Under the pieces are notes generated by a model. The model was not told the origin of the DNA. It did no database searches and saw nothing but the letters and a program-made list of their open reading frames with translations. The translations under genes and the position numbers were made by a program. Shown piece after piece: positions 5,372-12,313 of a DNA stretch of 12,313 nucleotides (its first letter is position 1; each line of letters starts with the position of its first letter). The DNA is from CAXBCP01 sp038120765 (lineage in GTDB: Bacteria > Pseudomonadota > Alphaproteobacteria > MPNO01 > UBA830): assembly GCA_038120765.1 (NCBI GenBank), contig JAYOMI010000104.1, positions 1 to 12,313 on the forward strand, written 5' to 3'.

Positions 5372-7732
5372 ATGAAAATTATCGAACGACTTCCGGACGG
5401 CGTCGGCGCACTTGTCGGGCATTCGGTCCCCCGCTTGGAGGATCGCGAGATGTTGCGCGGCGAGGCGACATTCCTGGACGATATTCATCTGCCGGGGGAG
5501 GTCCATGCGGTATTTGTCCGGTCCGTAGAGGCCCATGCCGACATCCGCGCGATTGATGTTGAAGAGGCCCGCTCTTGTCGCGGCGTCATCGATGTGCTGA
5601 CCGGGGCCGATCTTGCCGCGGACGGCATCGGCGGCGTGCCGTGGGAGGTCCGCCCGGTTTCGGAGAAGATCAGCGCGGATGCATCCACACCGGCAGGCGA
5701 TCCGGCGATCGGACGACCGCAACCGGCGATGCCGGCGGACCGCGCCCTGTTTGTCGGCCAGATCATCGCGATGGTGATTGCCGATTCCCCCGATCGCGCG
5801 CGGGATGCGGCGGAACAGGTCGTTGTCGATTACGATTCATTGTCGGCCGTCACGGACGTAGACGCTGCGACGGTGCCGGGTGCGCCGGTCATTGATCCCC
5901 GTTTTCCCGACAATGTCTGTTTCAGGCTGGCCTTCGGGGACAAGGCCGAGACGGATGCGGTATTCGCCCGGGCGGCGCATGTTACCCGCATCCGACATGT
6001 GCAGAACCGCGGCGTCGGCGCGCCTATCGAAACGCGCGGCTATATCGGTTCCTGGGACGCAGACAGCGCGAGGTACACGCTTCATGCGACCGCCGGAAAA
6101 CCCCATCCGGTCCGCAACACGCTGGCGAAGTTCTGTTTTCATTGCGCACCGGAGGATATCCGCGTTGTTGTGCCGCGGCTTGGCGGCGGGTTCGGGGCGA
6201 AGAATATCGTCTACCCGGAAGAGGTTCTTGTGTTGTGGGCGGCACGGCGGACGGGCTGCCCCGTGCGATGGATTTCCGATCGATCGGAATCCTTCGTCAG
6301 CGACGTCCATACGCGCGATCTCGTTTCAGACGCGGAATACGCCTTCGACGAGAATCATAAAATCATTGCGATGCGGGTGATCAACAGCGGCAATCTCGGC
6401 GCCTACCTGGGGCCGCGCGCGGTTAATCCGGTGCGGAATTCCCTGAAAATCGCGCCCTCCGTCTATGACGTGCCGGTGGGATACCTCGAAGCACGGGGGG
6501 TACTGACCAACACGGTGCCGACCTGTCCGATCCGCGGCGCGGGCGAACCGGAGGGCCAGTACACGCCGGAACGCCTGATGGACGCGGCGGCGGCCGAACT
6601 CGGGATCGACCGGATAGACCTTCGACGCCGGAACCTGCTGACGCCGGACAGATTGCCGTACCGGACGATCACGCAGCTGACCTATGACTGCGGCGATTTC
6701 GCGGCGAACCTCGATCGCGCACTGCTCCTGTCGGACAGGGCAGGGTATCCGGCGCGCCAGGCAGCGTCTGCGCGATCCGGCCTGATACGCGGGTTCGGTA
6801 TCTGCAATACGATCGAGGCGCTCGGCTTCGGGCTGGACGAAGAGGCCGATATACGATGCGCCCCTGACGGACAGGTGGTGCTCCGCATCGGCTCCATGTC
6901 GAACGGTCAGGGCCATGATACGATCTACGCACAGATCGTTGCCGGGAAACTCGGCATACCGATCGAGACGGTCCGGGTGATACAGGGCGACACGGATGAT
7001 ATCGAATACGGAACCGGCACGGGGGCCTGCCGGTCTATAATCGTCGGCGGCTCGGCTGTGGCGGTCACGACCGACAGGGTCGTCGAAAAGGGCTTCGACG
7101 CCGCGGCGGCGTTGTTGGAGGCCTCGGTTGAGGATATCGAGTATCGCGACGGCGACTACATGTTGGCCGGCACCGATCGGCGCGTCGGTTTCCTTGAGGT
7201 CGTCGACAGGGCCGGCGGCATCGATGCCCGCGACCGTTTTCTGCCCGGCGACTTTACCTACCCCAATGGGACCCATTGTTGCGAGGTGGAGATCGATCCG
7301 GAAACGGGGGCGGCAACAATCGACCGGTATGTCATGGTTCACGATTGCGGCACGCCGGTGAACCCCATGCTGGTTGAAGCGCAACTCCAGGGCGGCGTGG
7401 TGCACGGTCTGGGGCAGGCTTTTTCGGAACACGTGATCTTCGATCCGGATAATGGGCAGGTGCTCTCGGGCTCGTTCCTTGATTATGGCCTGCCGCGCGC
7501 CGGCGACATCCCGGCGCCTGAATTCTTGTGCGAGCTGAATCCCGTTCCGACGGCGACAAATCCCCTCGGCGCAAAAGCGGTCGGCGAGGCCGGGGTCGCG
7601 ATTGCCCCGATCCTCGCGGTGAACGCCGTTCTCGATGCCCTGCGCCCGCTGGGGGTATCCGATATCTCAATGCCCATGACGCCGGCAAAGATTCACGCGG
7701 CTATTGAGCAGGGCCGCAGCGGTCTGTCATAA
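5372..7732 (+). CDS. Xanthine dehydrogenase family molybdopterin-binding (large) subunit, copy 1
   Basis: Catalytic subunit of a molybdenum hydroxylase (CoxL/aldehyde oxidase/xanthine dehydrogenase family), 786 residues, about the usual length for a separate large subunit. Residues 16-60 form the start of the a/b hammerhead domain (GHSVPRLEDREMLRGEATFLDD). The cofactor-binding region shows RLGGGFGAKN (269-278), IRGAGEPEGQY (387-397, where RGAGRPE is more usual), SNGQGH (510-515), EYGTGTGACRS (545-555) and AVGEAGV (736-742), whose Glu739 is the predicted catalytic base. The CoxL-type copper-binding cysteine motif AYXCSFR is absent, so this is not a form I CO dehydrogenase. It would need FAD and 2Fe-2S subunits for electron transfer; neither is adjacent. 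The start has only a weak GCGGA upstream. Its C-terminus is followed by a 218-nt spacer, so it may be a separate transcript from the TRAP genes. The substrate is probably an N-heterocycle or aldehyde, not readable from sequence. Confidence 0.9.
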   Translation: MKIIERLPDGVGALVGHSVPRLEDREMLRGEATFLDDIHLPGEVHAVFVRSVEAHADIRAIDVEEARSCRGVIDVLTGADLAADGIGGVPWEVRPVSEKISADASTPAGDPAIGRPQPAMPADRALFVGQIIAMVIADSPDRARDAAEQVVVDYDSLSAVTDVDAATVPGAPVIDPRFPDNVCFRLAFGDKAETDAVFARAAHVTRIRHVQNRGVGAPIETRGYIGSWDADSARYTLHATAGKPHPVRNTLAKFCFHCAPEDIRVVVPRLGGGFGAKNIVYPEEVLVLWAARRTGCPVRWISDRSESFVSDVHTRDLVSDAEYAFDENHKIIAMRVINSGNLGAYLGPRAVNPVRNSLKIAPSVYDVPVGYLEARGVLTNTVPTCPIRGAGEPEGQYTPERLMDAAAAELGIDRIDLRRRNLLTPDRLPYRTITQLTYDCGDFAANLDRALLLSDRAGYPARQAASARSGLIRGFGICNTIEALGFGLDEEADIRCAPDGQVVLRIGSMSNGQGHDTIYAQIVAGKLGIPIETVRVIQGDTDDIEYGTGTGACRSIIVGGSAVAVTTDRVVEKGFDAAAALLEASVEDIEYRDGDYMLAGTDRRVGFLEVVDRAGGIDARDRFLPGDFTYPNGTHCCEVEIDPETGAATIDRYVMVHDCGTPVNPMLVEAQLQGGVVHGLGQAFSEHVIFDPDNGQVLSGSFLDYGLPRAGDIPAPEFLCELNPVPTATNPLGAKAVGEAGVAIAPILAVNAVLDALRPLGVSDISMPMTPAKIHAAIEQGRSGLS

Positions 7733-7759
7733 TTTTTTCAGGATGTGCCGAAATACCTG

Positions 7760-7773
7760 TTCGCGGTCGCGAA
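7760..7773. repeat. Short palindrome TTCGCG-GT-CGCGAA
   Basis: TTCGCG at 7760-7765 and CGCGAA at 7768-7773 form a perfect 6-bp inverted repeat around GT. It lies 28 nt past the molybdoenzyme stop and about 85 nt upstream of the TTGACA box. A dimeric regulator site is possible; in GC-rich DNA such a repeat can also occur by chance. Confidence 0.3.
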
Positions 7774-7826
7774 TCTGCGGACGAGGCCGCCGGTTCTGCG
7801 GTCCCTTTCCGCACTGCCGTGATGCT

Positions 7827-7868
7827 GAAGTGTATGAATTATTTAGCTTTCTAACTATTTGACACTTC
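7827..7868. promoter_or_regulatory. Inverted repeat GAAGTGT...ACACTTC, possible operator
   Basis: GAAGTGT at 7827-7833 is exactly complementary to ACACTTC at 7862-7868, with a 28-nt AT-rich spacer. The right arm overlaps the TTGACA -35 element. A regulator binding both half-sites would cover the promoter, consistent with substrate-responsive control of the transporter. No regulator gene is in the window. Confidence 0.4.
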
Positions 7869-7887
7869 TCGGGAGTCTCGGCAGTAT
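7859..7887 (+). promoter_or_regulatory. Candidate sigma-70 promoter of TRAP operon
   Basis: A consensus TTGACA at 7859-7864 is followed after 17 nt by CAGTAT at 7882-7887, a weak -10 (three of six consensus bases). It would give a leader of about 55-60 nt before the DctP start at 7951. A weak -10 with a perfect -35 fits a promoter that is activated or repressed. Confidence 0.45.
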
Positions 7888-7938
7888 CGCACTAGAAAAA
7901 CCGGCGTTCAAAGAGCGTCATTTTCTTCAATGAGTACC

Positions 7939-7944
7939 AGGGAG
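7939..7944 (+). promoter_or_regulatory. Ribosome binding site that sets the DctP start
   Basis: AGGGAG at 7939-7944 lies 6 nt before ATG 7951. This selects 7951 over the upstream in-frame ATG at 7930, which has no Shine-Dalgarno and would put seven extra polar residues before the signal peptide. Confidence 0.75.
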
Positions 7945-7950
7945 ACATTT

Positions 7951-8979
7951 ATGTCCAAAACTACACTCAAGGCCGCTATTGCGGCAGCAACCGTTGTTCT
8001 GGCGGTTTCGCCGGCTGCGGCTCAGAAAACCCTTACTGCCGTGACGGCGCTGCAGACAAACAACGCGATGTCGCAGAGCTTCCTTACGACCTATGCGGGG
8101 CCACTGACCAAGACGGGCGTGGTGACTGTGAATTATATCGGCGGCCAGGAAGTGGTTCCGCCGACGAAAGCGGCCGCCGCCCTGAAGCGCGGTCAGTTCG
8201 ATATGCTCCACTCGCCGTCTTCCTACTACATCGGCACCGTTCCGGAAGCTTACGCAATGCTCGCGAGCAACCACGGTCCGAAGGCGCTTCGCAAGAACGG
8301 CGCATGGGAAATGCTCCAGAAAATCTGGGCGGAAAAGGCCGGCGCTCATCTTCTCGCCTGGGGCGAGAGCATGACCTCCTACCACATGTATCTCGGCAAG
8401 GAGCCGCCGCTCAAAGACGGTCTTCCTGACCTGAAGGGCTTCAAGATGCGGGCGACCGGCACCTATCGGCCGCTGTTCCGCGCGCTTGGCGCCACCACGA
8501 TCAACATCAAGTCGAGCGAAGTCATCAATGCGATGCAGCGCGGCACGATCGACGGCTTTGGTTTCACCGATCAGCCGGCATCCGTCGGCATGCAGGAAGT
8601 CATCAAATACCGCGTGATTCCGAACTTCTATCAGACCAACACCGTGATCACTGTCAATTCCGATGTCTGGAAAGCTTTGACCGACGAACAGCGGGCAACG
8701 ATGACGAAGGTCGGCATCGAGTATGAAACAAATTCTGTCGAATACTCCGAAGGCGTTCGCATGCAGGACGAGGCGATCCTGAAAAAGGCCGGCACCAAGG
8801 ACATCGTGCTGAAAGGTGACGCCGCTGCGAAATATCTTGAAATCGCTCATGGCGAGATCTGGAAGGAACTGGCGAAGCGGTCGACGAATGCCGAAGCGCT
8901 CAAGCCGCTGATGTATGTTCCCGGCAAGCCCCAGTTCCAGGTGGATGTTGCGTCTTTGCGGGCGCGCCATAAGCAGTAA
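7951..8979 (+). CDS. dctP: TRAP transporter substrate-binding protein (DctP family)
   Basis: Periplasmic ligand-binding protein that delivers an organic anion to the DctQM membrane complex; 342 residues, typical for the family. The signal peptide is MSKTTLKAAIAAATVVLAVSPAAAQ, with cleavage at about residue 24-25. Family hallmarks include the stretch from DLKGFKMRATGTYRP to ALGAT around residues 160-182, where Arg167 sits at the position that usually salt-bridges the ligand carboxylate, then SEVINAMQRGTIDGF (189-203) and the segment around LTDEQRATM. The start is fixed by AGGGAG six nt upstream. It is the first gene of a three-gene set, with 26 nt to the small permease. Ligand identity is not predictable here; the flanking molybdoenzyme and hydrolase genes suggest a catabolic substrate carrying a carboxylate. 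The gene name denotes the family, not dicarboxylate specificity. Confidence 0.92.
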   Translation: MSKTTLKAAIAAATVVLAVSPAAAQKTLTAVTALQTNNAMSQSFLTTYAGPLTKTGVVTVNYIGGQEVVPPTKAAAALKRGQFDMLHSPSSYYIGTVPEAYAMLASNHGPKALRKNGAWEMLQKIWAEKAGAHLLAWGESMTSYHMYLGKEPPLKDGLPDLKGFKMRATGTYRPLFRALGATTINIKSSEVINAMQRGTIDGFGFTDQPASVGMQEVIKYRVIPNFYQTNTVITVNSDVWKALTDEQRATMTKVGIEYETNSVEYSEGVRMQDEAILKKAGTKDIVLKGDAAAKYLEIAHGEIWKELAKRSTNAEALKPLMYVPGKPQFQVDVASLRARHKQ

Positions 8980-9005
8980 ACTCCGGAACTGGAAACTAAA
9001 CGCCC

Positions 9006-9521
9006 ATGGATACCTTTGATAAGGTTCTGGGCAGGGTATCGATAGCGCTGGCCTGGGTGGCCTGCGCTATCATTCCTTGTCTTTTCACGCTGATCACCAT
9101 CGATGTGTCGATTCGGAGTTTCGGGTTCAATCCCCCGCTCTTCACGTCTTCGGTGGTCGAGTATGCGCTGCTTTACGTCGCAATGTTTTCTGCGCCGTTC
9201 CTGACGCGTGAAAAGGGGCACGTCGCGATCGAGGCGTTTTTGTCGATAACGCCCCACGGGATACGGATCGTTCTTGCGCGGGTGGTCTATTTTCTCTGTG
9301 CGGCCTCGGCATTGCTGTTTTCATACTTTGCCTATGAGTTGATGTACTTCGCCTATGTGGATGGGATTCTGGATATCCGCGGGGTCGATATGCCTCAGTG
9401 GACGCAGTACCTGCCGATCTGCATCGGGTTCTTCCTCGTCGGCCTCGAATTCCTGATGTTTCTGTTCGGGCGTCGTCACTACTACTCCTACAACCTCGGC
9501 GAAGTTAAGGACGGCGTCTAG
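9006..9521 (+). CDS. dctQ: TRAP transporter small permease (DctQ family)
   Basis: Small inner-membrane subunit, 171 residues, with four predicted transmembrane helices at about residues 11-34, 48-66, 87-112 and 133-154. The loop after helix 2 carries LTREKGHVAIEAFL, the most recognisable DctQ signature. The C-terminus is polar (RRHYYSYNLGEVKDGV). The start has only a weak purine-rich tract upstream (GGAAAC, about 13 nt away), consistent with translation coupled to the upstream gene. Its stop is 2 nt from the start of the large permease, so the two are translationally coupled and act together as the membrane complex. Confidence 0.9.
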   Translation: MDTFDKVLGRVSIALAWVACAIIPCLFTLITIDVSIRSFGFNPPLFTSSVVEYALLYVAMFSAPFLTREKGHVAIEAFLSITPHGIRIVLARVVYFLCAASALLFSYFAYELMYFAYVDGILDIRGVDMPQWTQYLPICIGFFLVGLEFLMFLFGRRHYYSYNLGEVKDGV

Positions 9522-9523
9522 AA

Positions 9524-10879
9524 ATGGTGCTCGAATGGTATTGGGCCGGGACTATTCTTCTCGGCTGCGTGATCACCGGCATGTGTCTCGGCTTTCCGGT
9601 AGCCTTTACTTTCCTCCTAACGAACATCATTGGCATGTGCATCTTCGTGGTGCGCGGCTACTCAACGATTGGTGACTTTTTCGAGGGCGCGCTGCAGCAG
9701 ATTCCGCAGGTCGTCGATAATTCGCCACAACTGATAACCAGTTTTACGTTATCGCCGATCCCGATGTTCGTGCTTATGGGATCTCTCTTCTTCCATACGG
9801 GGCTGGCGCTCCGCGTTTTCGATGCGCTGGACAAACTGCTCGGTCGTATTCCCGGTCGCCTTTGTTACCTGACCGTCGCGGGCGGCTCGCTGTTCTCCAC
9901 GCTGACCGGCTCGACGATGGCCAATACGGCGATGCTGGGCTCGCTTCTGGTGCCGGAAATGCAGCGGCGCGGCTACAGCAAGCAGATGTCGATGGGCCCT
10001 ATCCTGGGCACCGGCGGTCTCGCGATGATCATTCCGCCGTCTTCGCTCGGCGTGCTGCTCGCCAGTATCGCGGGCGTCGATGTCGGCTCGCTTCTTGTCG
10101 CCGGCATCCTTCCCGGCTTTGTTCTTGCGGGATTGTATGCCGGCATGATCGCCCTCCAGCTCGCCATCAATCCGGCCGGCGCGCCGTCCTACGACGTCGA
10201 GAAGACCTCCTGGCAGGAAAAGGTTCGCCAGATTGTTGTGAACGTTCTGCCGATGGGGCTGATTGTCTTCATGGTGATCGGCTTTATCGTGCTTGGCTGG
10301 GCGACCCCGTCCGAATCCGCGTCGTTCGGTGTCGTCGGCGTCATCGTGCTCGCGCTGGCATTCCGGAAACTGACCTGGGAAGCGTGCAAGACCTCGCTCA
10401 TCGGGACGATCCGCGTTGTCGGCATGGTGTTCTTCATCCTGATGAACTCCACCGTTTTCAGTCAGCTTCTGTCGCTCTCCGGCGCCAGCCGCGGTCTTGT
10501 GCAGTGGGCGACGGCATTCGATATTCCGCCCGTCGCAATTCTGTCCGTGATGTTCCTCGTGCTGATCTTGCTTGGCATGTTCATGGACCCGGTCTCGATG
10601 ATGCTGATCACGGTGCCGATCTTTTATCCCATTGCGATACAGCTCGGGTACGATCCGGTCTGGTTCTCGCTGATCGTGTTGATGGCGCTGGAGATGAGTG
10701 CGACCACCCCGCCGTTCGGGCTCTTGTTGTTCATAATGATGGGCATGGTGAAAGGCACTACACTCGGCCAGGTTGCGAAGGCAGCCGCGCCGTTCCTGCT
10801 GTGTGACCTGATCCTTGTGGTCATTCTCCTGATTGTGCCGGATCTGGCGTTGTACCTGCCAAGTCTGATGGGGGACTGA
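9524..10879 (+). CDS. dctM: TRAP transporter large permease (DctM family)
   Basis: Sodium-coupled transport subunit of the TRAP system, 451 residues and strongly hydrophobic throughout, with about 11-13 predicted membrane segments. Conserved elements include GSTMANTAMLGSLLVPEM (129-146), the MIIPPSS hairpin (168-174), GWATPSESAS (258-267), GMFMDPVSMMLITVPIFYP (351-369) and the second hairpin ATTPPFGLLLF (393-403). The paired hairpins form the substrate- and sodium-binding elevator site known from structures of the family. AAGGA lies inside the 3' end of the small permease gene, 11-12 nt before the ATG. An insertion-like stretch at residues 58-78 (QQIPQVVDNSPQLITSF) precedes LSPIPMFVLMG and is a common variant in this group. 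An 86-nt spacer separates it from the hydrolase gene. Confidence 0.93.
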   Translation: MVLEWYWAGTILLGCVITGMCLGFPVAFTFLLTNIIGMCIFVVRGYSTIGDFFEGALQQIPQVVDNSPQLITSFTLSPIPMFVLMGSLFFHTGLALRVFDALDKLLGRIPGRLCYLTVAGGSLFSTLTGSTMANTAMLGSLLVPEMQRRGYSKQMSMGPILGTGGLAMIIPPSSLGVLLASIAGVDVGSLLVAGILPGFVLAGLYAGMIALQLAINPAGAPSYDVEKTSWQEKVRQIVVNVLPMGLIVFMVIGFIVLGWATPSESASFGVVGVIVLALAFRKLTWEACKTSLIGTIRVVGMVFFILMNSTVFSQLLSLSGASRGLVQWATAFDIPPVAILSVMFLVLILLGMFMDPVSMMLITVPIFYPIAIQLGYDPVWFSLIVLMALEMSATTPPFGLLLFIMMGMVKGTTLGQVAKAAAPFLLCDLILVVILLIVPDLALYLPSLMGD

Positions 10880-10925
10880 CCTCGATCCTGCCGCGTTCCG
10901 GTCTTGTAGAGCAGACAAAATCAAT

Positions 10926-10944
10926 ACCCGGAGCACAACCGGGT
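10926..10944. repeat. 6-bp hairpin before the NodB-fold hydrolase gene
   Basis: ACCCGG (10926-10931) and CCGGGT (10939-10944) flank a 7-nt loop, just upstream of the AGAGGGG ribosome binding site. No T-run follows, so it is not an intrinsic terminator. It may act as an mRNA processing or stability element between the transporter and hydrolase genes. Confidence 0.35.
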
Positions 10945-10965
10945 TAGAGGGAAAGAGGGGCAGTT

Positions 10966-11838
10966 ATGGTCATGAAACCGCGCGACCGCATCGATTATTC
11001 GGCGATGGCCGACCGGGAACCGCTGAAACTGCCAGATGGCAAGCGGGTCGCCGTCTGGGTGATCGTGAATATCGAGAACTGGGACGTCGACAAGCCGATG
11101 GCGCGGACGGTTCTGCCGCCGCCCGGCGGGCAGGTTCATATCCCCGATATCCCGAACTGGTCGTGGCAGGAATACGGCATGCGGGTCGGTTTCTGGCGGT
11201 TCCATGAAGCGCTGACATCCCGCGGTATCCCGGCGACGCTGTCGGTGAACGGGTCGGTCTGCACACAGTATCCGCGGCTCGCCCAGGCGGCCCATGATGC
11301 CGGGTGGGAGTTCCTCGGCCACGCCTATCACCAGCGCCCGACGCATCTGATCGAAGACCAGCCCGCCGATATCAGGGCGACGATGGACGCGATCGAGAAG
11401 TTTACCGGCAAACCGCCCCGCGGCTGGATGGGCCCGGGGCTCACCGAAACGTTCGAAACGCCCGACTACCTGAAGGAAGCCGGCATCGAATACGTCGCGG
11501 ATTTTCCGATGGACGACCAGCCGTTCGAGGTAAAGACCGAGCACGGCCCGCTGGTCTCCATTCCCTACACCGTCGAGCTGAACGATATTCCGATGATGAT
11601 CGTGCAGCATCACAAAGCGCCCGAATTTTACGATCGCTGCATGGATAATTTCGAACGCCTCTATCAGGAGGGCGAGCACAACGCCCGGGTGATGGCGATT
11701 GCGGTGCATCCTTATATTTCGGGCACGCCTTTCCGGATCAAATATTTCGAAAAAGTCCTCGACGAGATATCGAAACACGATGATGTCGCGCTGTGGACTG
11801 GCGGCCAGGTGTGCGACTGGTATAAATCTGTTTCCTGA
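10966..11838 (+). CDS. NodB-fold hydrolase, PuuE/allantoinase-like polysaccharide deacetylase family
   Basis: Predicted cytosolic C-N hydrolase of 290 residues with no signal peptide, so not a wall-modifying deacetylase. The first strand KRVAVWVIVNIENWD (26-40) replaces the TFDD metal motif of true polysaccharide deacetylases with N35-I-E37, as in metal-independent PuuE-type allantoinases. Later landmarks are GFWRFHEAL (75-83), the TLSVNGSVC strand (91-99), EFLGHAYHQRP (115-125, with His119 and His122 not in the usual HSxxH spacing), RGWMGPG (152-158), and AVHPYISGTPFRIKYFEKVL (246-265) with the late His248. The start at 10966 is set by AGAGGGG at 5-nt spacing; an ATG at 10972 is possible. 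It is flanked by the transporter and a molybdenum hydroxylase, which fits hydrolysis of a cyclic amide made by ring hydroxylation. Allantoinase itself is not demonstrated; other purine genes are absent. Confidence 0.85.
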   Translation: MVMKPRDRIDYSAMADREPLKLPDGKRVAVWVIVNIENWDVDKPMARTVLPPPGGQVHIPDIPNWSWQEYGMRVGFWRFHEALTSRGIPATLSVNGSVCTQYPRLAQAAHDAGWEFLGHAYHQRPTHLIEDQPADIRATMDAIEKFTGKPPRGWMGPGLTETFETPDYLKEAGIEYVADFPMDDQPFEVKTEHGPLVSIPYTVELNDIPMMIVQHHKAPEFYDRCMDNFERLYQEGEHNARVMAIAVHPYISGTPFRIKYFEKVLDEISKHDDVALWTGGQVCDWYKSVS

Positions 11839-11910
11839 CGGCCCGTCATTCGGACCTGTCGCCCGGGCTGGTAAGGGGTCGCCGTCACCAGAAAAACCGA
11901 AGGAACGTGT

Positions 11911-12313
11911 ATGTCTGCAATGATCGGGCAGTCGCCCCTGCGCAAAGAGGATCTGCGGCTCCTGAAGGGCCGGGGGCAATATGCCGACGATACCAATGAG
12001 CAAGGCCAGGCCTTCGCGTTCATGGTTTCCTCCGTTCATGCCCATGCGGAAATCCGGGGTATCGATACTTCTGCCGCAAAGGCGGCGCCCGGTGTCATCG
12101 CCGTTCTGACAGGTGCGGACTGGCTTGCCGACGGCCTTGGTCAGATTCCTCACGGTCTCGGCTATTCAAGTCCGCCCGATATCGCGCTTCAGAACCGTGA
12201 CGGCACCGATCGCTTTGTGGCGCCGCACTTTCCCTTGCCCGCCGACCGGGCGCGTCATGTCGGCCAGCCGGTCGCGATGGTCATTGCCGAGACGTTTTCG
12301 CAGGCGAAGGACG
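11911..12313 (+). CDS. Xanthine dehydrogenase family molybdopterin-binding subunit, copy 2, partial
   Basis: The first 134 residues of a second molybdenum hydroxylase large subunit, cut by the right edge. It begins MSAMIGQSPLRKEDLRLLKG and continues with the a/b hammerhead domain (GRGQYADD, then VSSVHAHAEIRGID, PGVIAVLTGADW, and the late VGQPVAMVIAET). Each element aligns with copy 1 (GHSVPRLEDREMLRG, VRSVEAHADIRAID, GVIDVLTGADL, VGQIIAMVIADS), so the two are paralogues, but the sequences have clearly diverged. AAGGA at 11900-11904 gives a 6-nt spacing to the ATG, a strong start. It follows the NodB-fold hydrolase by 72 nt on the same strand and probably belongs to the same transcription unit. 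The catalytic glutamate region, and any small and medium subunits, lie outside the window. Confidence 0.88.
   Translation, partial: MSAMIGQSPLRKEDLRLLKGRGQYADDTNEQGQAFAFMVSSVHAHAEIRGIDTSAAKAAPGVIAVLTGADWLADGLGQIPHGLGYSSPPDIALQNRDGTDRFVAPHFPLPADRARHVGQPVAMVIAETFSQAKD

Larger units (their letters stand above)
7733..7950 (+). promoter_or_regulatory. Intergenic regulatory region ahead of TRAP operon
   Basis: This 218-nt stretch holds no gene. It contains a short palindrome at 7760-7773, an AT-rich core at 7834-7860, a TTGACA promoter element and a 7-bp inverted repeat overlapping it (listed separately). There is no obvious intrinsic terminator for the upstream molybdoenzyme gene, only a short T-run (ATTTTTT at 7733-7739) directly after its stop, without a hairpin. 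Confidence 0.5.

Noticed and set aside
4028..5722. Long minus-strand open frame (564 codons) across the kelch and molybdoenzyme genes
   Set aside because: The product is Arg/His/Pro-rich with no domain, and it covers two recognisable plus-strand frames. It is a GC-rich antisense shadow.
5372..7732. Form I CO dehydrogenase large subunit (CoxL)
   Set aside because: The AYXCSFR copper-binding motif is absent and no coxM or coxS is adjacent.
7927..8970. Minus-strand open frame of 347 codons opposite DctP
   Set aside because: It is a shadow of a confident DctP gene that has a signal peptide and ribosome binding site.
9749..10936. Minus-strand open frame of 395 codons opposite the TRAP large permease
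   Set aside because: Its extremely polar, His/Asp/Arg/Gln-rich composition is the usual antisense of a membrane protein gene.
10921..12153. Minus-strand open frame of 410 codons across the hydrolase and copy 2 molybdoenzyme
   Set aside because: It spans two plus-strand genes with clear families and ribosome binding sites, and its own translation has no recognisable motif.
5372..12313. Classical purine (xanthine to allantoin) degradation cluster
   Set aside because: No urate oxidase, OHCU decarboxylase, HIU hydrolase or purine permease is present. The transporter is TRAP type, and the hydrolase is only PuuE-like.
1..12313. CRISPR arrays, insertion sequences, tRNA or rRNA genes, attachment sites
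   Set aside because: No spaced direct repeats, transposase motifs, cloverleaf structures or rRNA-like sequence were seen on either strand.

Overview
The window reads as a high-GC (roughly 60%) chromosomal segment from an alphaproteobacterium. The basis is codon usage, strong GC preference at third positions, a complete TRAP transporter operon, a two-subunit-type indolepyruvate oxidoreductase, and several xanthine-dehydrogenase-family molybdoenzyme subunits. A run of ten Ns at 286-295 shows that this is a draft assembly. No phage, transposon, CRISPR, rRNA or tRNA signature was seen.

Layout. (1) Minus strand, 1-1205: the 5' part of an indolepyruvate:ferredoxin oxidoreductase alpha subunit gene (interrupted by the N-run and cut by the window edge), preceded by a 57-residue ORF of unknown function. 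(2) Plus strand, 1418-2581: an ArgE-type M20 deacylase, probably transcribed without a leader. (3) Minus strand, 2593-3960: two adjacent, clearly paralogous, exported EF-hand proteins that share a C-terminal two-cysteine segment. (4) Plus strand, 4064-5302: an exported kelch-type beta-propeller gene, divergent from the EF-hand pair. It lacks a normal start codon and carries an in-frame TAA where a conserved aromatic residue belongs, so it is called a pseudogene (or contains sequencing errors). (5) Plus strand, 5372-12313: a catabolic-looking block consisting of a molybdopterin-binding xanthine dehydrogenase family subunit, a promoter region, a DctP-DctQ-DctM TRAP transporter, a NodB-fold (PuuE/allantoinase-like) hydrolase, and the start of a second molybdopterin-binding subunit that runs off the window.

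How the parts may work together. The TRAP system would import an organic anion. A molybdenum hydroxylase could hydroxylate it, as this family does with N-heterocycles and aldehydes. The NodB-fold hydrolase, whose canonical metal-binding motif is altered as in the PuuE group, could open a cyclic amide. Two large subunits appear without visible FAD or 2Fe-2S subunits, which may lie beyond the right edge. The substrate cannot be read from the sequence. The most unusual signals are the doubly damaged kelch gene next to a tandem EF-hand pair, and the two molybdoenzyme large subunits bracketing a transporter and a ring-opening-type hydrolase.
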